Source: Synchiropus splendidus
Taxonomy: Eukaryota; Chordata; Actinopteri; Syngnathiformes; Callionymidae
DNA: 64,000 nt
Assembly (NCBI RefSeq): GCF_027744825.2
Contig: NC_071347.1
Span: 10,105,501 to 10,169,500, forward strand
Reading direction: 5' to 3'
Shown here: piece by piece, positions 18,101 through 31,702 of the stretch
Layout of the letters: each line of letters begins with the position of its first letter
How positions within the stretch are numbered: the stretch's first letter is position 1
Translations under genes and position numbers: made by a program
The notes under the pieces: generated by a model
Database searches by the model: none
What the model saw: the letters and a program-made list of their open reading frames with translations, nothing else
Told to the model about the DNA's origin: nothing

Positions 18101-20380
18101 TGACAGTTGAATTTCCACTTTGCAGCATCTTACACTCAGTCACAACTTCAAAAAATAAATAGTCATTGCTGGAACTGTATTCAGTAAATGCATTTGAGGG
18201 AAAGGAAAATACAAATAAAGAAAGACAATGACTTGGTTACCAAACTGGTAAACAAAGAAACGTTGTAGTTTTTCAATGAAATCTCCTTAAGCTTTCAATT
18301 ATTTGTCACAATATACAGCTGGAAAATAGTTTATTTTGTCTGCAAATACTGTAATCTCAATCACTAACTAGCATAAAATAAAATTATTTTAATTCTAGTT
18401 AGTTAGTTTTTTATTCCAGGCGTTATTTTTCTCATCGACTATGTTTATGTTTCATCATTCTTTTCCAGCAATATCCTAACCTTAAAAAACGTAATAGTCT
18501 CTAAAGCGGCTGACCAGCCCAACGAGACAAAGCAGATAACAGGGACATCTGGTGGTCGAAAGTGGTCCTCACAATTGTAACAACCAAAAGTCCTAGCTGT
18601 ACAGTATCATGTACATTAGAAAGAGTACATTAGAAAATGAAAGAAAAAAAATGCCTACACAATAAACAATAAATATAGGGAATTGTTACATTGTGTTTCT
18701 GCACCTTATCTTTTATTTTGATTCGTGAAATTGGTCAGGTATTGTTATCATTGTTGATTTATATTCAGCAAAAATAATGAAACACATCTTGTGATTCTTC
18801 TGAGGACAATACTTTTGAGTAGGTTTTTCTCACAGAAGGAGGGATATGTAACGTCTCCCAGATCTATTTTTAAAAATAATTTGTATCATATATTTTATAT
18901 TTTCTTGGCTGCTGCAACGCATGCAACGTCTGAATCCGAGGAGTCTGAGGAGTAACATTATCTTTAAAAATATGTGCTCTGAATCAGGTGAGGAGTCAGA
19001 TACTTATAAAAATGATTTTAAATGTGTGACCTAAAATGTGTGGTGGACGACAAAGCCGGTAGACGAGGCAAGTCATGCTCTGGGCATTTGCATGCGGCCG
19101 CGACCTTATTGTCGCGACGCTCTTCTTTTGTCACTCAGACTTGAAATGAGTCGAGGCAGAAGATTGATATTGCCCTCCGTGAACACAATTTACATGTTTA
19201 TGATGAACAATGACCCATGGCAGCATTAAGTTGATTTAGAAGCTTTGTAAAAACATCCCCTCATCCTACATATGGATGCAAGCCAGCACTTTGCCATGAT
19301 TCATTAACTTCGCCTGCAGGCTGCACCACTTCCTGTTTGGCCTGCACATCGCAGATCCTCTGCTGTATTTACCAAGAGGCACAGCCCGCCTTAAAAAAAA
19401 AAAAACAACCTCCATGTGTACTTCATTCAGTGGCTCCGTAAATTATCGCATTCTCAGAAAAACTTAGTTTATGTTGTTTAACATTGCTGAAACAGATCCC
19501 TTCATCTTCTTAACTTCTCGACATCTTTCTAAAATCCACACTATTTTGCCCACATCACCGCCAAAACTAATGATTGTGAAATTAGTTTCAGGGTGATCAG
19601 AGGATCCCCCGCTGGGCCCCACTGTATCCATATGCATGAAATTGCTTGTGTTAATACGTGCTATGAATCGTGGGTAATGCAGTGAATAATTCTGAACAGG
19701 CCCGGCGCTATCCTCCACTCTGTTGTGGAGCCGCAGCCCCGTGGCAATACGCCTGTAAATGGCCATGTATGGATAATTAAGCATTACTCCTGAACATTAA
19801 AACTTGCTTATTTCACAGAGCTGCAGGCAGTGGGGGCGCTTATTGGATTCATTTCTATTTGGGGTGTTTCTCATTAGTATTTCTATTCAAGCGACTGTAA
19901 ACTTTTTTTTTTTTTCCTGTAGTCCATTATGAAATTCTCTAATCTCTGCCGTTATGAATATTGTTTTCTGGTTAATCAAGCACTGGATATTGTTGGAGAC
20001 TAATCTTTTCAGTTTTCATTTATTCATTTGGTGACATGTTGCTGAAGTTTGAAAAGATGCAAGTCAATGATATTGTTCAAAATTATTACTTATATTATTA
20101 TTATTCCACCACTACGTTCATCACTGTTTGGACAGAATTGCCTGACACAACTAATCCTGGTTCTTGCAGGTGAAAATAAGAGAGAAACTGAGTTTAGAAG
20201 ACCATGGTTGCCTTTATTGAAGGGCATTACGGAAATTGACAGATGCCCCAATGGCAGTGTTTCCAGTCACAAGGAGCCAAGAGGGGGCACTTCTGATTCA
20301 CAAGTTGATCTACGTGCCTTTCATGATCAAGAGCGTTGGCCAGTGATGGAATGAATAGAGTGCTGCACACAAGCAAACAA
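15161..20380. other. Intergenic desert, smad3-proximal part
   Basis: No coding exon or RNA gene is recognised. It contains a faint LINE-tail fragment near 15.36 kb. Two unusually structured, non-repetitive blocks (about 17.56-17.93 kb and 19.45-19.80 kb) look more like regulatory DNA than neutral sequence. Confidence 0.6.
15354..15480 (-). mobile_element. Decayed LINE 3'-end fragment
   Basis: It shares the run 'ccacatccataaatctt' and the layout of the better preserved fragment at 49.26 kb (a 'gttgccaca' start, then pyrimidine-rich text that on the minus strand encodes the C-terminal tail of a fish LINE reverse transcriptase). It is strongly diverged and has no open frame. Confidence 0.35.
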
Positions 20381-20384
20381 AGTT

Positions 20385-20735
20385 GTCTTCACAGGGGAGG
20401 GAGTTGAAGATTGGTCAGCGAATCGGCACGGCAGGGGCGATATTGCAGTCGCTCTATGGCACTGTTGTGTATATAAGAGAGCTGAGCCAAAAGGCAAAGC
20501 TCTCTTATATTTACCAAGCGATCTTCGTCCTGACCCTCAGCTATGGTCATGAGCTGTGGGTCATGACTGAAAGAACAAGATCCCGGATACAAACGGCTGA
20601 CATGAGTTTTCTCCGACGGGTGGCAGGGGGCGAGGGGTAGAGATAGGGTGAGAGGTTCTGTCACTCGGGAGAGACTCGGAGTAGAGCCGCCACTTCACCG
20701 CGTCGAGAGTAGCCACTTGAGTAGATGCCTCCACA
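20385..20735 (+). mobile_element. LINE reverse-transcriptase C-terminal fragment
   Basis: The plus strand encodes RELSQKAKLSYIYQAIFVLT and then YGHELWVMTERTRSRIQ and MSFLRRVAG. This is the signature of the region after the polymerase domain in teleost non-LTR retrotransposons. Downstream the frame breaks, but SRVEPPLHRVE-like text can still be followed. It is truncated at both sides and dead. Confidence 0.8.
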
Positions 20736-20739
20736 CCAC

Positions 20740-23700
20740 CTGGAATTATAAACAAAAGTTCAGTATAAACACCATAATTACCAAGTATTAACCTAAAATA
20801 AGGAAGTAATTAGTTTAGTTCCCCAATCTACAGTATTACCATATTTTGGATACACTGTAATACACTGGAAGCCTTTCCAATTGTAAATATCTTAATAACA
20901 AAACTACACGTAAAACATGTTAATAATGATGTGAAGGAGCGCTGATCATCACAAGAATCTATTTTCATTTAACATTTTATTGTGGTTATTCATTTCTTGG
21001 GGGAAAGATATCAGACAAAAAAATGTGGAAAACGTGGAATAGAAAAAAATGGAATTCAATTGGTACTGAATGATAAATGTTCTGACCTTCTAAATGAAGG
21101 CAAAGGGCCACATGTGGCCCCCGTGCCGTACTTTTGATTTGTTTGAATGTTGACATAGTCGGCCATATTTGACCGAATGAGCCTGAGCGGACGACACGCC
21201 AGAGCTTTGCACCTTCAGTCACCCATGAATCTGATTATCTTTGTAATGGCAGTGAAGTTTAATGTGCCTGAGAAGATGCTTGACTGTGGCTCCAGGAGCT
21301 GAAAGCAATCAGCACTAGTTTCACACGCCTTCGTAAATGTTTATGTTGAAGCAACATTGAAGTAGATCTACGAGGTTCGGCGAGGAGGGGAGGCCATGTT
21401 GGTGGATGCAGCGATCTGTGCAGCAGCTCATGGCACTGCCTTTCTTTGGGTCCAGACTTCTGGATGATGTGTGTTGGTGTGTTGTGTTTGAAGCAGTGTG
21501 AAGCAGCAGTCGGAGGCATGTGGACCTTTGCCTCATGAAACACACAGCATCGCTGCGATGCCTGGGCTCTTTCAAATCCATATGTAAACCATTTCCTCCC
21601 GGCTCCCTCCCCTCGGCTCCCTCTTAAAACCTCTGCCTCATTAGTGTTGCCTTTATGACATGGCTTTACCTAAATGCTGTGGATTTTTCCACTGGCTTCC
21701 AGACGCACTCTCAGGCTCAGACAGCTCAGCGGCTCAAGGCTGAGACGACACTCGCTTTGTTCGCGCGTCGTCTTCTGCTGCGCTGCAGAATTAAGAATCT
21801 CAACGTGAGCAAATCTGTGTTAACAAAAGACTTGGTCCTCACTGTTTAAATAATGAAACACAAGACTCGTATAAAGTTGGCTGCTTCGTGCTGTGGTAAA
21901 ACACCACCACACCCTAAATCAAGTTCTTCCAAATTTTGATCAATCGGGATCAATTTCCCTGAATGGGATCAATGAAATAATTCTGTTTTTTTATTATTAT
22001 TATTGCCTTCACATTTTCCCTCATTTTCATGTATGCTTCTGCATTTTACAAAAGCTCCAAGCCTTGTTTTTGTATTTTATTGAACTTCAGAATAAAACAA
22101 AACATTGATTTCTTGGAGACCAATGCATTTTTTTTTTTTTATTTATTTTTTTTATAGAAATGTAGTTTTGAGCCATACCGAACTCCGCCCCACCGGCAAG
22201 ACCATCAACGTCCACAAGGGTGCAGCGTGCAACTTTCTCTGACTTCATCAGCCATTGATTTAAACTTTATATCCGAACAGGCTCAACTTTTATCAGCATA
22301 GACGCAATTCCTGAAGACAGGACTTTTAAGATGTGACCACCCCACATGGTTTTTCTTGTGGTGAGTCTTAATGTCCTGAGTCTGAGTAAAATCCGACTAT
22401 AAGCGTCTTATTACAATGTCATTCTGGTTTCTATTTTTTCCTATATCTTCCTATATCACACGTCTGTTTTTTATCTTGAAAAGAAACAACAAGTGTTTTC
22501 TCTTTCAAAAACTGAAACCCTCTAATGCTACAAATGCTACTTCCCGTCTATGTTCTTATATTCTGTGACTTTATGTGCCTGCACAGAAAGACAGATAATG
22601 TAACATACATTTTGCTGCTACAATGTAGTAAAACAAGGAGAAAAATACAGTAAAAACTGTAATTACACCATGTCATTATAATCTTCAAAATTACATTTGC
22701 TTACAGGGAGTATTTCATTTGACATAAAAAAAGAGATGAAAATGAGGAGATCCGCTATTAACTTGGGAAAAAAAGTTGTACAGCCATATAAACAGATACT
22801 AATATGCTTCAAAACAAAATGCAATAATTGAATTTGAAAGAAGAAGACAAAGAAAAAAAAAAGGTTACATTAATTTAAAAAAGGTGATGCACTGGGAGTT
22901 TTTTCATGCTCTATAGTATCTCCTGCAATGAAAACATTATTACAAAAACCTCAAGATATTGTATATTTTGCTTATAACTTTACCCATACAGTGTTCAATT
23001 TTAGACAGAAACATCAGAAAAGCATAAAAATAATCAAAATACTTGCTTTTCCTGTTGCCCCAACATAGTTATTGCGAGTTGAATTTCAGATTACAACACT
23101 TGAAAGCACATTTCCAACTGTTCTTTATTCTTCTGGCGTCATGCATTGAAACTTATTACATGTTCATTTGAAACATAAGTGTTTTCTCATCATTTATAGC
23201 ACGAAAGCAAATGAATTTCGAGGTCCATCAGACTGAATGATGTCAGGTAACAGATGTCGTACAGTTTTAACTGTACAGTTTAGGCGGGTGAAGCCTTTTC
23301 CGTGCTGTTTATCCAGCCAGTGGAAAATCATATCCTGTAAAAAGCCAACAACTTCATGTCTTTGAACTCTCCAGGAGTTTTTCTCTCTCTCTCTCTCCGT
23401 TGACTCTTGCTCCTAAGAAGAAATGAGGGCGAGCTGCTTGACGAAGGACTTCCCATCAGCCGCCTCCAACCCTCCACACATGGTTTTGATCGACCTCCAC
23501 AAGCCCCAGTAATCTGAGGGCAGCTCATTCAGAGAGAGACGCACTGATGAAAAACAGGGAAGACAAGAAAGAGATATAGGAGAGGGAGGACAGGAAAGCT
23601 GAGTGGGAGCAGGCCAAAGGGGACGGAGCATGAAAGCATGTTATTTATTTGTCAATTACGATACCTACCTGTTTCCTCTTGCACGGAAAAGTCTGTCTTC

Positions 23701-26700
23701 CCTGTTCGCCTTCAATACACCCTTCAGTACGGAAATCTTTCCATCAGACTTTTGATTGAGACTGACACACTTCAGATGCTCACACTGCGTGTTACCTTTA
23801 AAACTTAATTTTACTCTCGTAAATCACCTGTACAGCCCTGCAAGCATAAACACCTGTTGTCATCTCAGCCGAAATGAAGGAGTATATTTTTACTATGTGG
23901 CTGTGAGCTGGATGATGAGCTGTGAAATCAAAAACAGCTCTAGAGAGTATAACTCACTCACAAAAGTTACTCTCCAGGACAACTGGCAGGTTACCAAAGG
24001 CAGAGAGGGTGAGAGACAGAGAGACAGAGAGAGAGAGGGAGATGGCGAGACTGTCCACATCATCACCAAACCCCTGATCCTCGAAGCATTGAGAAAACAG
24101 ACTCACAAAACAGGAAGAATGAGTTCTAGTTGGAAATAAATCTTATCTGCACAGGAAACACTGCCTATGACAAGACATAGTTCTGGATTATAAACTTTCT
24201 TTTTAACCTTTAAACTGGACCTCATAGCATCAATATACAATTCTGCTATAGACTAGTGACCCGTCCAGAGTTTGCCCTGCTTTTCAACTCACTGGGATCA
24301 GCCAGTGGAAGGGAATGAATGTGTCGTGACACATTGCTCAAAGTGCTGTCCACAAACCAACACCAAATAAAAATAAGAACTGAAATATCCAGAAAATCTG
24401 TTGGACCATAAACAACACCATTTCACATTTAAATGAAAATATATTTTAAAATAGATCCAGTGGGTGAAAGTATCAGACTCAGGGTGTGTCATTACCACCT
24501 TCACTCGGGTGTCTGACGCCCAGATTTCAGCACATAAACAAACAAAAAAGTAAAACTTTGTCACACAGAAAATGAAACTACAGCTATATTATTCATATTT
24601 CTCATGACCTACTGACAAATATGTTTTTGCTCATTAGCCAGCTATGTCCAGAGGAGCTAGTACCACATTTTAACTGAAATATATTTCGTTTTATTTGGGT
24701 TATGTTGAAAACAAACAGCTTTAACATGGTATCTTCAATTTGATGTTTTTTTTTTTTTTCATTTGTTTCTCATAAATGGTTTCATGTCTTAATCACACTG
24801 GGAAAACACATTTTCATGCACCAAAAAAATGACAGAGAAAAAGCAGAGTAAACGTTTCCATAAGATTGAGTTACGTTGTGAAATCGGCCTTGTAATGCAT
24901 GCATTAAATATAGGCATATGAAGGGGCCCAGTGGGTAGGAAGGTGGCAATGAGACGAGGTCCTTGGAACACTATGCCATCCTCACTTTAATTTTATTATT
25001 TGGATAAACCAAGTGAAAAAGGTGACTTCCCTAATTTCCTGTCATTTCATTTCCCCGGCCACTTCGTCCAGGTCTGAATTAATGAACCAAGGATGTTACC
25101 GAGTCGGAGTGGAGGTGTATTCTCTGGAGTGTCCGCGTTGACGCCATAGCTAGGAAAACTAATTTCCTCTGGCTGCGTCTTTCGTGAGGGTTGGAGCAGA
25201 AACGATGGGCTGTTGTAAACACAAACTTGTTTGATGGTTACGGAAGCCGAAGTGGATTCACCCAGATGATGACAAACAATTATCGCATTCCTGGCTGAGT
25301 CGCTGAGTGTCCCTACCTTCTCTGTGTACAGACATGAATCCACTCATTCGTCTCCTCTGTCCGTCGTCAGGACTCGAGTTCAGGTCATGTAGTGATGCTG
25401 GACATAAACAATGCTGGTGCAGGCTCCTCTCTGACTGAAAGAGGGGACCTCGTGACACAGCAAACGGAGAAGGGAGCCAGAGAAAACCCTGCCAGAGGTG
25501 TGAGATAAAGTAGCCAATGTGTGTTCACATGAGCACCGGGACGGAGGATTGCTTGTGTTTTAGGGCGTGCAGGCTTGTTTAGCTGACCTCAGTGAAAGCA
25601 AACCTCATGACAGAAGGTCTGGCATTGTCTGTGTGCCCGGACTGCACTGGAGCCAGACGGTCTGCCGGCCGCCAGCTTTGCTTGCTTATAACGGCTGAGA
25701 ACATCCGATCCCCTTGGGGAGGACGAGGAGGGGGAGGAGGGGGTCTACTGCACCACTAGCCACTTCCCTCTCTGTCTTTATCTCTGTTATTTAGACAAGG
25801 AACAAGCATTAGCTCGGTCATCAACTACTATGTTTATTATGTGAGGGTGTGTGAGAAAGGGGGAAGGAGTGGGACCGGTTTGGGTCCAAGAGGAAAATTG
25901 GCTCCGTGAGAAGGCCAGGAAGGAGAAGTGACAGGGTGATTTTTCTTGGATTCCAGGCGAAAACATTCCAGTACAGGTAGTTGGAGCATCTGAGTGTCGG
26001 AGCATTTCATTGATGAGCGTGTCCCTTTCATCCCTCTGTCCATTTCACTTTCACTAATGCATTTCTCACATAGAGGGAAGCTGCTAGCTTTGTGCTCTGA
26101 CAGAAACAAATGGTCTCTAATCACCAGCAGACCTCCATGTTCAACCATGACAGAACACTTCCACTCCCTGCCTGAGCCCTGAGTTCACTGTGGCCATCCT
26201 GAGACTCCACATGTGGCCCTTGACAAGTCTTGGCCGTTCATGAAAAAGAGCGTAAAGTAGGGAACATTTTTATGTTAATAAATTGCATAACCTCAGGGTG
26301 GAGTATTTTCCCCTTCAGGCTCCTCAAAATAGAACCACTCGCCTTTCTGTGAGTGGAGTGAGGTGGAAAACAAACAGGTCAGGGGAGAGGAGTGTAACTG
26401 CTGGTCATGTGTGGGAACTGGCAGCATCTCGGTCAGAACCTGGAAGCAAAGGCAACGTGGGGACAGATTCAGATGAAAACCTGATCACGGTTAGGATAAA
26501 ACGTTCTTCAGGAGAACGTCAAATTGTGCATCATATATATCTCTGACATAACTTGACATCACAACACGACTCTCAGTCACCAAACGTCCTTGTACCTCAG
26601 TGTACTTGTTGATGATAATAAGATGGTGCAACAGATTGTCCACACAGTGCTTGGTTTGACTTTAGTTGTTGGTGAACTGGCTAGGAAACTTTGAAGACAT

Positions 26701-28505
26701 ATGTTAATGTCTGTCAGACAGCTGTAATTATTGGTCATAAACAGTAAAACTACTGTATTATTGTATTAGTCATTGTACTATTGTCTTAGAAATGAGAAGG
26801 GTTTAAGATTAGCAAAGTTACGGTAAGGGCCGTAAAATAAAATTCACTATCAGTGACGCTCCTGCTCCTATGTCTAATTCCCTTTCCTCTATCCAGGTTT
26901 CCTCCCCCAAACATCGAGGTTCTCCCTTTGAAATGCTCTTGTTTGCCAGTTCACTCCTCTTAAATCGTCCGTCTGATCTCTGACCTTCTATACCGCATCA
27001 TGTTGCCCCTCACTGGAGCTGTCTGTCTGGCTTTGGTCCCAGTTTCTCTGACTGCCGCCTCACTCACTGCATGAGTCGCCCTTCTGATGTGTTGGCCCTC
27101 TTGGATTGATCCAACCCCTGTCTTCAGTTGTCAATCAAGATAATTCATAACGTACAGCCACTTGTGCTTTTGGGTTTACCTGCCTCTTCAATCTCAACTG
27201 TTTACAGTCCTATAGAACAACAGGTATTTCACTCTTAATGACCAAATGTCAAGTGACCGACAGTGCTTAAAGCTGTATTTCAAGTATCTCAACAAAAAAA
27301 AAAAAAGCATTTAGGTAAGATATGTATTTCTTGTGTGTATATATATGTATGTAATACTAAATATGAAGCATATTTTAATTTTATAATGATTGTTTAATGC
27401 CATGGAAACCGTATGAACTCACAACAAAATGTAGGAAAAAGAAAAGTAGTTCTGAAGCCTGGACATTGAGATCTGGCCCAACAAGAGTCTAAACACCATT
27501 ATGTTTAGATGGATGGGTATTCCTCTTTCCAAAAGTGCTCCTGCTTTAGGACACAGGAATCACATTTATCCTCAAACTTCACTGCTGCCTTCTTACCCAA
27601 GTTAAAAATGTCAGCTTTAACTGTTCCAGCTGTTTGGCCTTTTATTATTGCAGGTTATTTGTGTTTTTTATTGTCACAGAGTCCTGGGTTGTTTCCGTTG
27701 TTTACTATACATCAGTAAAAAAGACGGAACATAGCAGTGTATAGTTAGTGGATGTGAAAATAGCGACTACAATTAGTCGCTTGGACTAAATTACCTCTTG
27801 AGAAAGCAAATCAACTTGTCCACTCTTCGCTTTTTTAGCAGTAGACGACTGATTATCATCTCTAAATGACTTTCATATTCCACTTTAAACACGTGGGACT
27901 TCATTCATTGTGGATTTAATGTGAGTTTTTCTTCACAAAATCGTGCTGGGTCTGTCTGAGCTACACCTACAGTTACATTTAGAATCATATCCCTGGTGGA
28001 CAGCTTCATAAAATCGTGTTTATTCCTCTCCTCGCTCATATACAAGCTGAAAACACAGGATGTGTGGCTGTAATAGCTGCATACAGATCCTCATAACTTA
28101 CTGTTCGGCTTTAAAGCCTTAGCTAGATGGCACTGTTACTCACTGCGAACAGGAAATTAGCTAAATTTGTTTCTTTTATTTCCTTTCTTTCTATGTCCTA
28201 TGAACTCTTCTATGTCCTATGAACTCCATACTGTACCCCTTAAAGCGCTATCCAGAGTTAGAATTCATAGAATTAGACAAAGAAATCCAAGGTTGTAAAA
28301 CAATTTTTGTAAAGGCAAAAAACTAAAAAACATATCTACCTGTCAATTACAATTGAGGATTGTTTATGCACTCAATCATTCTACTTGGAGTGGCTTCAAT
28401 GATAGCAGCAGGAAACATCACGTTTACAACAAATCATCAATGACAATGCAATTACATAAAGTCGCTCAGCTTCCCATTTACTGGTTAGATGGTATAAATC
28501 ATAAG
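20740..28505. other. Intergenic desert, no gene recognised
   Basis: I find no supported exon, RNA gene or intact mobile element. Simple tracts occur: poly-T near 22.13 and 24.75 kb, CT repeats near 23.39 kb, GA repeats near 24.01 kb and poly-A near 27.29 kb. Text near 21.10 kb (GGGCCACATGTGGCCC) resembles internal sequence of hAT-type miniature elements. A 17-base word is tandemly duplicated at about 28.19-28.23 kb. Confidence 0.6.
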
Positions 28506-28507
28506 AC

Positions 28508-29206
28508 CAAATGTGTTATGCTCCATGGTTTTCTTGTGCTTTTATTTTGTTATTTCCTGTCTGTGTTTTCCTTTTCCTTTGTTTCCCCCAGCTTAATGGC
28601 AGCGCAGCTGGAGCTCATCCGATGATCAAGCCGCGCTGATTTCTACACCTGCGTCCCAGTCTGCGCTGCCTGACGGTTGGTTCTCGTTCTCCAGTAAAGC
28701 CTTCCTTGAATTTAGCTCTGTGAAAACTGTTTATTGTGTGTGCCGTTTCTTGCCGCTTCCTGGTTTGTTCTTCTTGTTTGTTTCCTGTCTTTGATAGCTG
28801 CGTTGTGCGCTCTGCGAGACCTTTTGTTACTCGTATCTTGTTTTCACTTGCTGGTTTTTTCTTCCTCGTGTGTGTGTTAGATTATTCCACCACCAAGTGC
28901 TTTTTGTTGTTTGGGCCCCATGGATATGTCCGAGTGCGTTTTTGTTGTCTCTGTTAGCTGACTTTATAGTAATTCGCTTCGCTTCTCTTCTGTTTTCAGG
29001 TTTTTTTCTCGTTCCTTGGGTGTTCTTTCTCGCTACGTGTGTTTGGATAGTGATGTCCTTAGTTCTTCGCCTCCTGACTGTGCCCTGTTACTTATTGGAT
29101 TTATTGTTGATTAAATTTTGTAAAAACCTCACCTTGTCTTATCGAGTCATCTGGGAGCCAGTCACTGTTTAGCACCTGGGTCTGTTCGTCTGAGCCAACC
29201 ATCTCA
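28508..29206 (+). repeat. LTR-like interspersed repeat, copy 1 (long form)
   Basis: It shares its first ~180 bp (GTGCTTTTATTTTGTTATTT, then the CAGCGCAGCTGG block and CTGATTTCTACACCTG) and its last ~150 bp (CTGTGCCCTGTTA, TTTAGCACCTGGGTCTGTTC, GAGCCAACCAT) with copy 2 at 35.88 kb. The middle ~330 bp is extra. It begins near TGTTATG and carries ATTAAA-like sequence before the end, which suits a solo LTR. The family is not established. Confidence 0.55.
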
Positions 29207-29317
29207 AAATGATGCCGGAGAATCTCTAATAAGTAGCAACAAAGGTCCGTGCCCAACCTCAAGAGTGAGCTGCATCAGCTGGCTCTCCATTGTGAGGTTT
29301 GCAGGGTCAGTCCAGTG

Positions 29318-29417
29318 AGGAGGAGACCCTTGGCCAGACATGGGATGCACCTGAGAGATTATGTCCCCTGAGCACCTCGAAATTCCTTCAGAAGAGTCGG
29401 ATAAGGGAAGTCTAGGC
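29318..29417 (+). mobile_element. LINE fragment
   Basis: The words 'gagagattatgtcccctgag' and 'gggaagtctaggc' match the layout of the C-terminal tail of the same type of fish LINE seen at 20.4 kb (a segment near RDYV...LGIP-EEL...). It is short, frameshifted and dead. Confidence 0.5.
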
Positions 29418-30012
29418 CAGGGGTTCTTCACCTTTTGGATGTCGGGGCCCAACTTTTCCACAGCAAATGGAGCCAAACCAAAACCTTGAAAAATGACATG
29501 AAACCATGTGATCATCGCAAAGATATTTATTTATCATCAAAAAGTCCAACCAGTAGCAGAAGCAGGTGCAAGTCATATTCATGAAATGTACTTTAGAAAA
29601 AAATACAGCCGATCCGAACTGTTGAGAAAATAGGGAAAACTGTACGTCATAAACATAATTTTGAGTAAAATAAATATACTAAAATATTGTGAAATAAGAG
29701 TAATATATATTTACAAAATATAAAGTAAACAAGATATAAGTGTAAATGAAAGTATCGGCATCAAATTTTGTAATTCATTTTAAAAACCAAGCTCCAACAG
29801 GTGTTTACTGTTGGTGGCACCATCATTTCTCCATTGGTAACTGTCAGAATTTGCAGCTGTCATGTCAATTCAACGACACACTACTGCCTCCATATGAGAC
29901 AAGTGTCTTAAAATTGAGCAACTCTCGGCCCTCACTGCCCAGAGTTGTAAAACAAAATACTTTGTGGCCCTCTAAGATGCACTCGTAGCCCAAACCATGG
30001 TCCTCGGCCGGT
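29418..30012. mobile_element. Probable non-autonomous hAT-type element
   Basis: It starts with CAGGGGTTCTTCACCTTTTG, a form of the terminal repeat typical of vertebrate hAT miniature elements. It ends around 'cccaaaccatggtcctcgg', preceded by ACTTTGTGGCCC text typical of such elements. The right terminal repeat is eroded, so the right edge is approximate. It has no transposase. Confidence 0.5.
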
Positions 30013-31499
30013 CCAGGCGCCTTTGGGTGAACAATGGCGTAGCGTCAGTCCTCCATCCAGTCATTTTCTACCAGTGATCACAACAGGATGGGAGTCGGTT
30101 ACCCAGAAAAAGAGAGGGAGAGGTGGGTTTTGTTCGGGGGTGAGCTTTTGGCAGTCTTCTCCTCAGAGGTTAAGTTAAACAGATATGTAATCGGTTGTCT
30201 GTGGTGGGCTCATCAAATCTAACAGAACATCATGGTCTGCTCGAAGTGGACTCCAGTGAAAAGAGTTTGAGGTATGATAATGTCTGTGTCCTGCAGCTAG
30301 TTATCTCATGCGATCGTCTTTTTGTGCGGCAGAAGACCTTTTTTTCATCGGAAATGACGCCTGGAGCGAAGCCAGACTCAAGAAAACGCCACACAGTATC
30401 GGCTTTCCCTGAACACATGTAATGCAATCGCTCACTCGCCAATATTTACTGTTCCTGAACATTCTCATATTGTAAATCCTTAATAGACGACAGTTCGTCT
30501 TTGAAGCTGGGAACGGCAAACCATCATCTGTTGCCCAGATTCCGCAGCCCGGTAGCTGGCTCCTTGCTGCACGCTTGCAACGCCAGAAAACAGGGCTGCA
30601 CATCTGCCACAGCTGGAACGCCTCCCCCCCGACCCCCTCCCAATGGCTGGTATACATTACAGCTCACTGTTAATGTACATTTTCTCACCTTCAATCTGAG
30701 CTGCTGCTCATAGAGGGGCTTTTTGTTGAGGAGAGGTCACACAAAGTTTACCTGAAGCATGAGAGCAAGACCTTGTTTTTTTTTTTTTTTTTTTTCCCTG
30801 AGCATGATAGCACTGTTATAGTCATCGGGAAGGAGCACGCTGTCATGACAGCCATGATCTATGGGAGCAGCTCACTGGTTAGTGATCAGATGTGAGGAAA
30901 CACTAATACAACCAAACTGTTCATGGTGAAGATCATCAGACTGCCTTCAATGCATTGACTTCATCGGTGCCCTTTACAGCTGTGGGAACAGACAGAATAT
31001 CTGTCTTTACATCTGCGTGATGATCTTTGTCAGGCAGATCAAAGCAGCGTTATATCAGCAGGACATCAGGACAGGACCAGAAAATGTACGACTGAGGGCC
31101 AATCCCTGTTTCCATTCCTGCACGAAATCTGCTCCTCACTATTGGGGCTTTAAGCATGTGCAATGCTGATGTGAGTCGCGGTCCTAAGACTTGGACCGTC
31201 GTCAGATCCACCATCAACACGACTGACTTAGTTCCACGTTTCACTTTGTCATTCCCTAAACTAAACGTATGGCACGTGTTTCACCTGTTATTCATTGTTG
31301 AGTGTCATGAAGTCCATTTAATTCAGTGGAGAGAAGATGAGACACTCCAGTCTGCAGCGTCGCTCACACGTTATTGTGTTATGATATTAAGTTATTGGTG
31401 GCATGAGCCATGTAAAAATATATATATAAGTAAAATAACATTTGTATCTACGCTGCTTGATATTTTGAGGAGGATGTCAGTAAAATGTACCAATTTTAA

Positions 31500-31605
31500 A
31501 AATACATACGCAAGAGACGCAAACCAGCAACCTTGTAACACACAAGCATGTTCTTTATCCGCTGTACCGCCACTAAGTCACGTGACCAGCTGTTCAGGTG
31601 AGCCT
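31500..31605 (-). repeat. SINE-like tRNA-derived fragment
   Basis: The reverse complement reads GGCGGTACAGCGGATAAAGA and later GGTTGCTGGTTTGCG, a degenerate tRNA-head layout with a B-box-like word. It is too diverged to be a tRNA gene. Confidence 0.35.
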
Positions 31606-31620
31606 CACAGCCTTACATAT

Positions 31621-31702
31621 TTGTAGGATGTGGCTCTTTTCAGCCACACAGTAAAACAACGTGGCCCTTAGCCTCTGACTGGTTGGCCACCCCCGGTCTA
31701 TA
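31621..31702. mobile_element. hAT-type miniature element, one-ended fragment
   Basis: GTGGCTCTTTTCAGCCACAC, then GTTGGCCACCCCCGGTCTAT. The last part is the reverse of the CAGGGGTGGCCAAC-type hAT terminal repeat. The other end is not found. Confidence 0.5.

Noticed and set aside
19464..19784. 106-codon minus-strand open frame
   Set aside because: No recognisable domain; better explained as chance openness in a candidate non-coding regulatory block.
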